A DNA stretch of 64,000 nt, from positions 35,001 to 99,000 of the forward strand of contig VIGQ01000197.1 of the NCBI GenBank assembly GCA_009663005.1, written 5' to 3'. The notes under the pieces are model-generated. The model saw only the letters and a list, made by a program, of their open reading frames with translations, was not told the DNA's origin and made no database searches. Position 1 is the first letter of the stretch. Each line of letters opens with the position of its first letter. This DNA comes from Actinidia chinensis. Taxonomy: Eukaryota; Streptophyta; Magnoliopsida; Ericales; Actinidiaceae. Below are positions 14,701 through 25,609 of this stretch, one piece after another. Both the position numbers and the translations under genes were made by a program.

Positions 14701-17700
14701 CAGGTGCATGACAGAGCTCAAGTGTTTATCTCATGCCCTTCTGATTCTAAAAGACCAACATATATTGGTACAATTGAAAGGTGGTCAAATAGACCTCTTG
14801 GTCTCCCTTATACTGACTGCCCTTCCAAAATTAGATTGTTCATTCTGGTATGTGGCTGCTTTCTTTCTCTTTTTCCTTTTAATTAAACTAGAATTTGCGG
14901 TTTGGGTCAATAATCCAAGGTAGTTAATTCCTTGTTGAAGGTTGTTACTTGTTAGCCAATTTATACAACTAATGAGTAAGCAAGTAGTTACTTAACACGG
15001 TCAATGGTCGTATAATCCATTGTTTGTATTGTTTTTTTCCTCTTGTTAGATCTCTTGGTATATTCTTGTTGTGCCATTTTAATGGAATAATTATATGGAC
15101 CTCCCCTGTGATTTCTGAAATTACATTGCTCCCTCCTTGCTTTTTTTTTTTTTCTTCTTTTCTGTACAAATATACAGACCTCCCCCCTGTTATCTAGCCG
15201 TTGCCCATCAGCCTTGGTAATGGAATCTCGCGATATTAGCGTTTTTTGGGTTTCCAAATACTAAAAAGTGCCCTTTTTTAGCAACGGAAAAATAAAACTA
15301 CTCTTTTCCTATCACTCTTTTCCTAGCCCCAACAAACATCTTTTACCGTGCTCTCCAACCAGGCGACCACTCTTCCTCAAACCACCCTTCCAGTTCAACC
15401 CCCAAAATCACTGCCACCTCTCTCTCTATCGTGTGTGCTGCCCTACCATCGAATTCCATTACTACCATCAAAGAACATCACTACCATCCTTTAATTTCGC
15501 ACTAAGGTTCGCAACAATGTCATCTGCCAGAGAAACAAGCTGCCACGTAATTACCAGAAAATCTCCCCTCTCATATCATATATGGGTTTATACATACATT
15601 TGTATGCACACACATGAATCTAGTCTCACAACTCTATCCTCAATTATTGTATATTAAATAAGATATTGCCATGTTTGAACACCCAAATGGTACATGTTAT
15701 ATGCACTTGGGCATTGTTACAGGCTGATCAGACAACATGATTTAATTCTAAAGATTCTTATGTATCAGCAGATCCTTCTTCTTCATCAATTTCTTGAGAA
15801 GGTATCCATCAACCTACGGATGGTTTCCCGTTATTCAGTAATTGGTTTAAGTTTTAAGCAAGGGCCATTTTGGTTTCTGGGTGTGCTTATTTTAGATATC
15901 TACAAGTTTGTTTTGGTATTTCTTCATCAATTTCGGCTAGAAAGCAATTCGCGAGATCGCTTTGTTTTCAAAAGTAGGTTAACTTTGTCCAAACATATAA
16001 CAAGATGGTTTGAATGTGAAAGGAATCCAATATATTAGCTAACACATGCTAGCCGGGTGCCGGATGATTAGAGAAGATGGAGCACGTATGTTTCTAGGGG
16101 ATTCTTCTTCTTTGGTGGCTATATATCTGCCATCATCTCCATAAGGCCATCCTCCGAATCCCCCAAAATTTTAAGGATTCTTCCACTTTTGTCCTGGGAG
16201 AAGTCTGCGGAGTCAATTCTGTCTCACATCCTGATCCCCCTAGTAAGGCAAACTATGCCCTCCCCTCCACTGCCACTGCTCTAGCATAGGCAATGAATGT
16301 AATTCAAATATCATTAACTGAATAAATAGATGAGAAGAAACCTTTTGAATCACATTCTACTTAGGCAGGAAAAGCAGTCTTCCTCCACTTCTCTGGCTTG
16401 GAATTCTTCGTTGCTCATATTTTGATGGTCTTGATCACTGGTTGTATGTAATACATATAGGATGTCTACATGTGTGTGCATAGCTGCATATGCCATGTAT
16501 GCATTTTTAATGTATACATTTACTGGGTTCGATAGAATATTTCATGATTTGTCCTATTTGTTTCCAAATTGAGAGGTATGCTGGATGGTTTTTGCATGAA
16601 GGTTTTGATGTGTGGGGTGAAGATAGACTTCTATTTTCTATTGAGGTAGCTGTGGGCTGAGGTTATGGCCCTCGTGAATTACAGAGCTGTGATAGGATTT
16701 TTAAGTGGTGGTGCACAGTAGATGGAACAGATCTCAAAAACCACACTATAGGTTCCTGTGCTTTGTTTGAAACCTCTAAGGTCTGAGGTGCTGGCCTGTG
16801 AGGTTACAAAGCGGTAGTATTTTTTGTATGTAATAATTTCCTTTGAAAGTATAAGCACTAGGATTCTTGGCCACATATATGAACCAATTAGCTCTTTGTA
16901 TTTTGTTTTATTTTATTTTTTGAGAGGGGTAATAGAGCGTTTTTTTTGTTTAAATGAAATAACAAATACCACACATGTCCCTATATCAAATGCTTATAAG
17001 TTTTTCAGTGATCAATTATTATAAACAGATCCACTGTTTCGTCCTGCATCTGATATTGTGCAAGGAAAACTTCTACTTATCTAACTCGCTAGAATAGTAA
17101 GCTAGACTTCAGGACTTCATCATATATCTTAAAGCGAGATGTTAAATATCTAGTATTATGCATCTAATGTTCAATTTCAGCTTTATTGGTAAAATACATG
17201 TTCTCTATGGATTTTATCTTTCTTGTTTTATGGATAATACCATGAAATTATGCGAAGTCCTAGCTTAAAAATAGTGTATATCATGCAAATGATAAGCTAG
17301 AGTATCTATTTAGTTCTATTAAATGGAAACCAGCTAGATTCAATAAACAGGTCAAGCGCAACAGCAATGTATCCGTAATTTTCTTCTCATTGATAGAAGC
17401 TACACAACGTATCTTTATTTTAACCAAATCCTTTTCCCATTATTGCAGGTTGAAAACATGGGTCGGGTGAATTATGGGAAATTCATGTTTGACAGGAAGG
17501 TAAAATCCTGATAAAGAAAAAAAACTCCAGTTTGCTCATGTTGGCATGCTTGCATATGAATTCAATCGTATGGTTATGTTAATGTCATTTGACTCCCTTT
17601 GAATCAATGTTGGGCTGCAAATGGGAGGTTTTGGAGATAGTGAACAAGAGTCTCCAAGCTACTCATACTGGCTTAAAGATAAAGTAGCCACACTTTAAAG

Positions 17701-20044
17701 GAGTCGCCAAACCATGGAGGTTGGCTTGTGATCTAACTTTCCCTTAGTGGAACAACCTATTTTGTTGTGGAGGATGGGTGGCAAAGGATCTTCTGAGATG
17801 CTTAGGCCGATAGACGATAAAGATAGTGGGGGGATAATTCTGCGGCACACGGAGGTACGAAACACACTCGCGTGTCTTGTCGTAGTCCGTAAAATGTCTT
17901 CTTGTTGAGATCTCTCCATAAGACTAGTTATTGGGCAAGTCCCCTCAACAGAGGATGTGACTACCCTTTAACTCTGGCCACCAAGCCAAGCCATCTCAAA
18001 GTCCATGCACGTGGGTTATAGCCTTATAAGATTGCCCAAGCACCACATTGACTATGGTGTTAACCCAGAGGATTTCCCTATTCCTGATCTCGACCTAGAT
18101 GGGCGTGGAAGCGTGGTTCCATTGGAGACAGGGGTCTATGTGGAATTGGAATTCAATGAGACAGAGAGTCGCTCAGCTTACCCGAGGGCAAGCCCGATCA
18201 GATGGGAGATGCACTCCAGTGGGTAAATGCTCAACCTGGTCAATAGCCATGTTAACACTTGGGTAAGGGTACAAGATATTTGTCTTACATGTCTAGTTGG
18301 ATATTCACCTAAGAAACATATTTTGTAATTTAAGTTTACCACAGAACTATACATGAAACTCTTATACTATACATTAAATGCTCATGGCACCATATAAATT
18401 CTATTTACTCTGAGGAAATAAAAGAAATATATTGAGGAATACGAATATTTTTCGTGTTTCTGTGTCCTTGAAATGATAATTAGATGAAACCTGCATCCCA
18501 CACCTGTACCCGAGTGACGAGTCCATATAACATAGGTCTAAGAGAGAATCCAAGCGTATATAGATGAGTGGATTGGGTTTGCTTGTTAATTGTTCCTTTG
18601 AGCGTCTAGATTTGGGGCAAAGAGTGTATAGCCTTTGCTGGCATAGCTCAACCACTGAGGGTGGAGTGCCAGAACACAGGCAGCGTATCATTGGTCAATG
18701 TGTTGCCTCAAGAGCCTGGCACATGGCTACCAATTGCTTGGAAATGGTGGCATGGTGGTGCTATGACACACCATGTGGGTAAGTAGGCCCATGTACCTAC
18801 ATTCTCATTCATATGATACGTAATTATGTGCTAAAGTTCCTCACTTTTCTATATTGCACTTCTTATTTCCTTCTCTCAAAATCTATATGATGCATATTGC
18901 TTTATTATTAATAATATTTTTCTTTTACAGGGCATTCTGTCTTCTGTTTATCTAGATGGAGAACTTCTGCATAGCTGGAAAATGTTCTCAGTTCCTTTTC
19001 AGAACTTAAATGACAAGCAGAAAGGCAATCCTATTATTCAGAGTGCATATTTGGACATCATTAAGTCTTCTGCTGACAAAAAGTTGGAAGATATCTCTGG
19101 TATGTTCTGTATTCTACTCAAAATACAAAGAGCTGACTACTGGGTGGTGTTGTTTCCTCAATTGAAGTTCCTGATCTTTTTTGGTTTCTATGGTGAACGT
19201 TTCTTGCTATTATTTACCTGATTTTGCAATAATGTGTTGATCAATGACTACATGCACAGTTAATACATAACACACTGGTAATCAGCATTTGATCTCTGTT
19301 TATTTGTGTATTTGCATGCGTGCAGACAACTCTTCAGAAGAACCAGCTTTCTTTGCTGGTTATTTACGGTTGATAAAGCGAGCCAGCTTAAGGATACATT
19401 CATATCATTCAGGGGATGGGGTAAAGGGATTGCATTTGTCAACGAATTTAATATTGGAAGATTTTGGCCGGTAAAATAGCGCTTGCGGTTTTAGTTTTTT
19501 TTGTTGTCATTTTGTCAGTGTCTTGATTATTATTGCTTCAAAATAAGCTTTAAAATGCTCCTTTTGCAGTCATTAGGACCACAATGCAGCCTTTATGTTC
19601 CTGCTCCAATCCTTCGACATGGGGAAAATGTTGTGGTAATAAGTTTCCAAATGCCATACTTCTCTTTTTCACTTTTGAAGAGTTATTTGTTACATGTTAA
19701 TTTTTTTTATATTTATTATAAGATTATCAGATGGGAAGAGAGAAGAAGACAAATATTTGGTTACTACTGAAACTTCTAACCCGCCCTCTAAATACTGTAG
19801 TCCATATTAGCATAGCTTCAATGCTCTTAGAAGATAAAGCTTACGCATTTCAGTTTGTTCTTAATTAGGTTACTAAATTAACTGTGATTTAATTCACTAG
19901 ACGTTTTGTTTTGATTCTATATTGTTTACGGTTTCTCAGGTCATACTTGAGTTAGATTCTCCAAATCCTGAGCTTGTGGTTACCTCTGTTGATCAGCCAG
20001 ACTTTACATGCGGTTCAAGTAGTTCAAAGGTGCATCAGCTTTGA
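1452..20044 (+). CDS. BGAL17: Beta-galactosidase 17-like, glycoside hydrolase family 35 (19 exons, frameshifted)
   Basis: GH35 enzymes remove terminal beta-galactose, usually in the cell wall or secretory path. Exons by eye: 1452-1567, 4149-4249, 4971-5162, 6240-6327, 7356-7433, 7978-8072, 9357-9428, 11619-11709, 11790-11907, 11979-12074, 12179-12226, 13762-13949, 14038-14108, 14704-14847, 17449-17499, 18931-19099, 19326-19470, 19570-19635, 19940-20044. Exon 1 gives a hydrophobic N-terminal segment (FVFFLSLLVVGG) and joins exon 2 in frame. Visible motifs are WKDGEPFQIIGGDLHY, IENEFGSYGDD with the acid/base Glu, AEFYTGW with the nucleophile Glu, and HGGTNFGFYGGANTG. Total coding length is about 2.03 kb, near the usual size of about 700 residues. 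About 16 one-base indels break the frame, for example near 4234, 5099, 6247, 7395, 7408, 11811, 12199, 14091 and 19375; exons 1, 6, 8, 10, 12, 14-16, 18 and 19 read cleanly. Family identity is clear; whether the breaks are biological is not. Confidence 0.88.
1573..1606. repeat. (CT)n microsatellite at the start of intron 1
   Basis: An uninterrupted CT dinucleotide run follows directly after the exon 1 donor (gtaattt at 1568). Pyrimidine repeats of this kind are common in plant 5' regions. Confidence 0.9.
1920..2900 (+). mobile_element. LTR fragment of a Ty3-gypsy-like retrotransposon in BGAL17 intron 1
   Basis: This block is richer in GC than its surroundings and looks like an LTR. It has a TATA box (tataaat at about 2244) followed by a purine-rich possible transcript leader. 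Near the 3' side is a stretch, at about 2755-2820, with 'cttgactatcggag' and 'ctgtcttgcaggctgg', a layout typical of the R-U5 region of plant gypsy LTRs. A second TATA-like box (ctataaaagg) lies near 2630. I could not fix exact ends, terminal TG/CA or a target-site duplication, and no gag or pol sequence adjoins it, so it is probably a solo or truncated LTR. Family assignment is by resemblance only. Confidence 0.45.
3050..3310. repeat. Imperfect tandem repeat, about three units of 80-95 bp
   Basis: A unit containing 'agttctcttttagtcct', then an AAATTTGA-like stretch, then 'gaaagatttggtgaag', recurs three times with length changes, in BGAL17 intron 1. Each copy has the order ATATGAA or TTATGAA, TTCTC(T)TTTAGTCC, GATTTRGTGAAG. 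Confidence 0.7.
5704..5764. repeat. G14 run facing a C-rich run, BGAL17 intron 3
   Basis: Fourteen consecutive G (5704-5717) are followed, after a 26-base pyrimidine-rich spacer, by a C-rich tract (5744-5764) interrupted by two A. The two arms are complementary and could form a hairpin, a G-quadruplex or an i-motif. Confidence 0.85.
6677..6915. repeat. Tandem duplication, about 117-bp unit
   Basis: Two diverged copies lie head to tail in BGAL17 intron 4. Both contain 'acatctca(c/a)attct', 'aacacccatatata', 'agcaaac(a/g)gggaa' and 'gagagacttgaactgaagac'. The last motif begins at about 6778 in copy 1 and 6894 in copy 2. Confidence 0.8.
8405..8424. repeat. (GT)n microsatellite
   Basis: A GT dinucleotide run in BGAL17 intron 6, followed by a G-rich tail. 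Confidence 0.85.
8741..8774. repeat. (ATT)n microsatellite
   Basis: About eleven ATT/TTA triplets in BGAL17 intron 6, followed by a short G run. Open frames crossing it are low-complexity artefacts. Confidence 0.9.
9440..10060 (-). mobile_element. Ty1-copia retrotransposon reverse-transcriptase fragment (antisense, decayed)
   Basis: Read on the minus strand, this part of BGAL17 intron 7 gives, from high to low coordinates, NAMEEEMISLKQN (about 10000-9965), then GCQWV, then LVAKGYTKSYGPSYA (about 9860-9790), then KMASVRFFNSLAAK (about 9770-9730), with a frame change between segments. Further on, SLYGLKQSP-like sequence and VYVDEIVIVSDD (about 9450-9500) follow. The order matches the Copia reverse transcriptase: the WxxAMxEE region, LVAKGY, KMxSVR, LYGLKQ, and YVDD, here YVDE. 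Frameshifts and stops are frequent. No LTR, integrase or gag was recognised, so it is a fragment, transcribed only as intron of the host gene. The GA-rich intron sequence up to about 11600 may belong to the same insertion, but I cannot prove it. Confidence 0.75.
12594..12995. mobile_element. Tourist/Harbinger-like MITE in BGAL17 intron 11
   Basis: A 402-bp AT-rich element begins with GAGCATCTCCAATG and ends with CAATGGAGATGCTC, terminal inverted repeats that match except at the inner bases. A TTA trinucleotide flanks it on each side (12591-12593 and 12996-12998), the target-site duplication typical of PIF/Harbinger elements. It has no coding capacity. An internal 'ccattggagcatccaatg' near 12869 is an extra partial copy of the terminal motif, suggesting rearrangement or nesting. 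Confidence 0.85.
14848..17448. other. BGAL17 intron 14, long non-coding stretch
   Basis: A 2.6-kb intron between two clean exons. At 15085-15220 it holds sequence of the kind 'gacctcccctgtgatttctgaaattaca', which resembles a common dispersed plant repeat. Open frames at 15268-15657 and 15694-16038 have biased or random composition and no recognisable domain, so I do not call genes there. Confidence 0.5.
17500..18930. other. BGAL17 intron 15, unassigned moderately GC-rich insert
   Basis: The segment 17590-18780 is less AT-rich than other introns here and carries two short open frames (18005-18226 and 18564-18782) without recognisable domains. It may be transposon-derived, but I recognise no reverse transcriptase, transposase or terminal repeat. 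Confidence 0.3.
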
Positions 20045-21210
20045 AAGCATTAGCATTGCATCTTCTGGGCAATTCATAAACACAAAAAAAGTTGGAACGA
20101 TCCAGCTGGCTAGAGCTTGAGGTCCTGCATCATATCATTAGCTGAAGTGCTGGACTTCCTGGCATCTACAAATCTTCAGCATATGGGAGTGCATACTGCA
20201 GACTAGGGTTTTAAATCATGGTATCGGGTCAAACAATAGGTCTATTTTGACCTTCTTTTCCATCCTAAAGTTCCGGGGTTGGACAAGATATTTTAAAACC
20301 TGGGCTTTTAATGGAATATGAACGAGAAAACTGCATATTTTACTGCCAGAACCACAACCGCCACGTCAAAAGAAAACAAAAAATTGTATTCTTAGTTTGG
20401 AGAGAGAGAGCCTTTGATGCCATTTACTCTTTCCATATTGAAAGTCACAATGGTTTTGTGTAAACCGTTTGAATAGCATAATTAGACCTACATTTTACAT
20501 GGCATCTACATAGGTCTCGAATATGGCGTTAGTTGGTAAGATGCTCAAGTGCAGGGATTTATCTATTGACGTTTCAACTTATTATTACCTCTGGGGATAT
20601 ATACATTTTTTTTTCTAGGATAAATAAACATGTACCCATATGACAAATTAAAAGGAACAAAAAAAAAATATCAGATTTTGGTGCTAAATTTGTGGCAATT
20701 GAGCTAGCAGCCCATTAACAGTCATTGTATTAGGTGGACAAATAGTTCTCTAACATTGTGTGGACACGACGCCAGCAGATTAGTAACAGTGGCCTTGGAA
20801 TTGCACGAGGACCAAATTTCTTGATAACTAGCAATGGAATCAATCGATAAGTTCAAAAGCCCCTCCGTTTCAACTTCCCATGAAAGATCCATGAATTTTT
20901 ACCAAACATACCCATAAGCAGAAGTAATATCTCAAGCGTCAGCAAAATTAACATTCGGTAATATCTCAAGCGTCAGCAAAATTAACATTCGGTAAGAACA
21001 CAAACTTGAAATCTCTATTCTACGGCGCCATCCAAAACACTTTTGACCTCTCAAATTGGGGTCACGCACAACACATCCTCAGGCTTCGCATGCTAAGTAA
21101 ATTATAGTTATTTATTAATTTTTCTCATCCTACAATTATCAGAACAAACATTCAGTATCCCCAATAAGCTCACTGGGATGCTTTATCAAGCAGCTGTGTG
21201 TGGACAAAAA
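20045..21210. other. Intergenic, 3' flank between convergent genes
   Basis: Downstream region of the beta-galactosidase gene, facing the 3' end of the minus-strand gene at 21211. No coding signal is seen. It contains the 34-bp tandem duplication at 20924. Confidence 0.5.
20924..20991. repeat. Perfect 34-bp tandem duplication
   Basis: The unit beginning 'gtaatatctcaagcgtcagc' occurs twice back to back (20924-20957 and 20958-20991) with no mismatch seen. Confidence 0.95.
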
Positions 21211-21707
21211 TCACTTTGAAGATTGCATAGAAGAATGCTTCTCATCCTGTTTGGACCCGAGATAGCTGCAGTTGCTGCAGCAGTCATAGCAGCGGCTGCT
21301 GCACCCATTTTCACACCATGTGTTGCCTTCGTAGCACCAGCAACTTTCGCAAAACACAGCTACACGTCCTATAAGCATAGCCTCAGGGAAACTGTTGGTT
21401 TTATTTTCATATCTTACGGTGCCTGAAATCACGCGAATTGCAAAATAAACAGACGACTAGATAAGGATAATAAAAAAACAGATGTCAGCTCAAAATAAAT
21501 TAGTTATGAAATGCAAGGAAAGCAGCATCTCTTTAGCCAGAACCACTCATGCAACCAGTGCTTGGAATTAACTGCAAACAAAACAGAAAAAGGACAGGTT
21601 GTGTGCAATCAAGCAGCAAGTACGCTCATCAATGTCAAAAGAGTTGGCGATTTCATCATTACGACCAGCTTCATTAGAACAGAGGTCGTCAAAATTCCAA
21701 AAGGCTT
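21211..21707 (-). CDS. Unrecognised gene, last two exons
   Basis: Two minus-strand exons are supported by splice signals and a continuous frame. The upstream exon is 21624-21707 (acceptor ...gaattag, donor gtacttg) and reads FWNFDDLCSNEAGRNDEIAN followed by SFDIDE. The terminal exon is 21211-21422 (acceptor ...gatttcag) and continues RTVRYENKTNSFPEAMLIGR before a cysteine-rich tail of about 45 residues, ending at a stop at 21211. The Cys-rich tail overlaps an Ala-rich alternative frame (MGAAAAAMTAAATAAISG); because this sequence has many one-base errors, either frame could be the real C-terminus. The upstream exons and start were not found; a 5' UTR exon may lie near 23190-23300. I do not recognise the family. 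The gene converges on BGAL17 and diverges from MED9. Confidence 0.4.
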
Positions 21708-24048
21708 CTAATTCCCACAAAATGATAAATCAGAGACGTAGGGAAAAGAAGGTTTCCGTCATTATTAACTGTGTCTTTTTATCTACAAGTATATCAAGTT
21801 TAATAAAAATGGCATCAAAGGGAAAGCCGTTCTACCAGCTCTAGACTCCGATGCAAAATGATGAATATATGCCAGTTCTTGTTAGAATTGGCACAATTAC
21901 CACAGAAACTGTGGCCTAACAGCTGCTTTGCCTTCGTGTTACATTATCCATATCTTATTCCTACAGCTTTGGGAAATCTTTATGTCCACTACAAGCTATG
22001 GATTATTGACAAATTCAACCAATTTCTAAAAGCCAACACCGAATATGACCCAATAGGCAATAACGGTTCACCTAAGATTCTAATAATGAGGTTTGTCAGT
22101 TTAATCAGCTAAGTCTCATCGTGTGAAGAAAACCAGGGCATATGTTATGCACGAAACAATTCATCCCAACAATGAACAATCACGTAAACATCCAGGTGGA
22201 ATACTAATGGAATCCAATTTTATCTTTGGTCATAATAAGGTCATACAAAGTGCACAAGGCTCCCACTCACAGTAGTGTTTACAAGAGATTGTAGGTAGGC
22301 AGGCTTACCCCTCCTTTTTTGTGGAGTGGATGATTCACTTTACTCAAACCCGCACCACATGTTGAGGGCCGGTAATGCTTACAATTGAGCCAGGCCAGGA
22401 GGCCCAGGACCAATGGATTAATTTAAGATACACAAAAAGTATTAAGCATAGCAATTCACCTGACAATAATATATGGAGATGCAACAGAATTAAACATCAA
22501 GTCTGACAAAACCTCGAAGACTTAACCTCACATTTTTTTTCCAGAATGATCAACTGTCAAAGATATGAGGGGAGCAAAATGAAGATTGAGGGGAACAGAA
22601 TGCTTCCCAATTAGTGGTTAACTAGAAGTTAGAACCACAATTGCCAACAGGACTCTGAAACGTGTAACGGAAGAGAAAAATGAATGGAATTGTGAAAGAA
22701 ATTTACTAATCGCCTTGGAAAACCGATGTAAAACACAAATAAACTTTCATGTGGTATATTAAACTATGAGTATTAGGCACTGACTAAAGAATTTTCAAGA
22801 AAGAACTTGTACTATAATTGAATAAGAAAGCCATAAGAGAACAGAAACTCATAAGGTTTCAAAACAGTCTCCAAGAGATTTTGAAAATCTTCTCATGAGT
22901 TATAACATATTTTTGAAATCACATTGCAACAGTTTCCCTCAACTTTTCTTTGAAGTTTTGTCACAACATTCAAATGGGTTTTTAAGAACAGAGTTGTCCC
23001 TCTCAAAACAAGTTTCATTGCACAAACAATTTCCAATGAAATACCCAAAACAGTCAAGATTTTGTACATTATGAAGAAATGATCCCAACTCTTTCTCCCC
23101 CCAAACCCTAGATTATGTAATTCCAATACTATCAATCAAAACCGTAAAATCAAGAACAAAAGAACCCAGATCAGCATAAACATACAAAGAGAGAGAGGGG
23201 GTCACTTTTTTCCCTTCCCTCTCGGAAGTAGAAATGGGTAGTCGAGTGGTGGCCAGAGAGTCGCGAGAGTCAGAAGCGCAACGTCGTCGTTTTGAAATTT
23301 CAGAAAATGCGACGACGTTTGGTTCTCATTCACAGTGCCTCTTAATAAACGACGTAGTTTTTGTCTGAACGAAGACAACTTATTTTAACCACTCCTATGG
23401 AGAGAGAGGAGTGATTCTATTCGCACCTTCTTTTTCTCTCAGTACCCACACCAAAATCTACTTCTTTATTCCAAATTTATACATTATATGAAGTTAAAAA
23501 AATACCCAACCATATTTAGCTATTTTCAAAAAACAAAGAGGGCACCATATCCGTCCATAGCCCTTTGTTGTTGTTGCCACCCTTAGCCACCTTTAGAATC
23601 CTCTCCCAATTTGGAAAAGGTTTTCGAGATGGTCTGTAAATGAATGGCGAGCTACTAGTTTTCATAGAGATGCTACGGGAGGGTGACGGTAAACAGGGTG
23701 GTGGGTGGAGGTGGAGGTGGAGGCTCTAGGGAAGTGGAGCTAAGGTAAGGTGGGGTGGGGGTGCTGGGGTGGGGTTTCCAATTAGTTTGGAGGTTGAAGA
23801 TTGGGGGCACTATCACAATTATGGAACGTGCACTTAGAAAATAAATAAATAACTACGGATTTCTCTTGGGTGTACTGAGACTTTGTGGGCACCGAGATAA
23901 GGAGGAGTGCAAATAGAGGTTGCGTTTTCACCTTCTTCTTCGTCTTCTACTTACCAGTTGCCTTCTTAATTCTCTCTCTATCACTCCAGGCGTAAGATAG
24001 CAGCAAACCCTTTTCTCTGAAGTCTCAATTCGGACGAAGAAGCTCGTA
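21708..24048. other. Intron/5' region of the minus-strand gene and divergent promoter before MED9
   Basis: The stretch 21708-23180 is AT-rich and intron-like on the minus strand, with no confident exon. From 23180 to 23350 it becomes richer in CG dinucleotides ('cgacgtcgtcgttttg', 'gcgacgacgtttgg') and ends in a possible minus-strand 5' UTR with a donor near 23188. The segment 23400-24048 is G/A-rich and leads into the MED9 start. It probably holds two promoters facing away from each other. Confidence 0.35.
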
Positions 24049-24148
24049 ATGGATCATTCGTTCGGAGGAGGAAGTTGGTCCATGATCCCCAACATTCCCG
24101 TCCACAGTAACCCCACTACACCCGCCAATCAGGACCATCTATACCTCC

Positions 24149-24184
<36 letters not shown>

Positions 24185-25580
24185 TCATCATCAACAACAA
24201 CAACAGCAACAATTTCATCCTCAACAACAGTTTCACCAGCAACAATTTCAACCACAGCAGCAACAATTGCAACCACAACCACAACAACAACAACAGCGGT
24301 TTTCAGCAACATCCGCAACAAATCAGCAACAGCACCATGACCACCAATCACTTGCTTCCCACTTCCATCTCCTACATGTATACATAGCTAAATCCCTAAC
24401 TGCCTAATTTTGATTTGGGTAAAAATTTTAGCAGTTTTTTTTAATATATTTTTGACTTGTAAAGAAACCCTAATAACCCTGAGTTTGGTTTGGTTAAAAT
24501 TCTAGTGGTCGTATATTTGCAGTCGTAGGTGTTTTTGAATGTCCAATTTGTTGAAGTTGGAGAATTTAGCGGGGGTTTTCTGTTGCTGATGATTTGAGTC
24601 CAAATTAGCAGTTGTATCTTGTCGATGGTAGTTGTTTGTGAATGTCTAATTTGTCGTAGTTGGAAGAGAATTAGCAGGTTATACACACACACTCTTATAA
24701 AAAAACTAATACCCTAAGTTTGATTGGGTAAGAAATTTATTAGTTGTATCTTTTCAATAGTAGTGTTTTGAATGTCTGATTGGTTGCAGTTGGTGGAGAA
24801 TTTGGCGGATGCTATTGAAAACGGAACTCGGGATCAGCATTCTGATTCATTGGTTTGTATTTTGAAATTTTACTGGAGAATTTTAAATGTGAATAGTCTG
24901 TAATTTTTCTCTCAGCAATCAGTAGTTCCCTCTAGAATTTCATTTTCATTTTCTTGAAGGTGTACTGAATGACCAACCAGTTTGAGAAATGCCAGCAGCT
25001 GCTGAACTCTATATCAGGATCAATCAATGCAAAAGCCAATGGTAATTAACTGATGAGTTTTACGGTTTCCAACAGTTGATTGATGTGGATTGGTGATTGT
25101 AGTTTGAGAATTCAGCTAGATCAGTGCCTGGAGAGTACCTGGCTGTTAGCTTAGGAAAAGTGAAAAAAAAGTGCTTAGAATGTCCATAGTCTCAGATTAG
25201 ACAGTTTAGAAAACAATGAGGGAGGGATTGTTTTGTACAATGCATGTCTATGTTATTCAGTTATTGCGTGTTATAATTGTGTGAGACATATGATGGCCCA
25301 CAAGAGATTAGTGCTTCTAATTTGTGTACTCCTGAATTTTAAGACAGTTGCGGGTCAAAGCGCAAACTGGAGGAGAGCGAGCCCAAGTGCTAAATCAACG
25401 GAGTATGTGGCATCGTAGCTTGTAACTTTGGTTTGCTATGAGCATTAGTGCTCTCATTGCTAAAGATCTTTATGGTGACTGTCAAAGTCAGGGATCTCAT
25501 TGCCAAGATATAGAAACTCTGTGGATGAGCTTATCCAAGACCGAAACGTAGTTGCTTATCACCTTTATAAATGGGGTTAA
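24049..25580 (+). CDS. MED9: Mediator of RNA polymerase II transcription subunit 9 (5 exons, frameshifted)
   Basis: MED9 is a small subunit of the Mediator middle module, bridging transcription factors and RNA polymerase II. Exons: 24049-24377, 24789-24852, 24960-25041, 25344-25402, 25492-25580. Exon 1 starts MDHSFGGGSWSMIPN and runs into a (CAA)n-coded polyglutamine tract; it then ends SLASHFHLLH at donor gtatac. Exon 2 gives LVENLADAIENGTRDQHSDS, exon 3 QFEKCQQLLNSISGSINAKA, exon 4 a KLEESE helix ending LNQRR, and exon 5 DLIA, YRNSVDEL. The order and Gln-rich N-terminus match plant MED9. The frame breaks after the CAA tract (near 24183, one T lost from TTT), at the start of exon 3, in exon 4 (near 25359 and 25385), at the exon 4 donor (one G lost) and in exon 5 (one extra A near 25506). 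The TAA at 25578-25580 is the likely stop, but the last 13 residues are less certain. Confidence 0.85.
24150..24183. repeat. (CAA)n microsatellite encoding polyglutamine in MED9
   Basis: About eleven CAA triplets code for glutamine in the MED9 frame. Further CAA/CAG-rich sequence continues to about 24330, but a one-base loss near 24183 makes a naive translation read AAC (Asn) instead. Confidence 0.9.
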
Positions 25581-25609
25581 GGATATCTTCTTCAATGTTA
25601 ATTTTTCCA

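Noticed and set aside
15268..15657. 129-codon open frame in BGAL17 intron 14
   Set aside because: It lies inside an intron bounded by clean GH35 exons, has no domain, and has a Ser/Pro/His-rich composition typical of random pyrimidine-rich sequence.
24139..24351. Minus-strand valine-rich open frame
   Set aside because: It is the reverse reading of the CAA-rich MED9 exon 1 (TTG/GTT repeats), not a protein.
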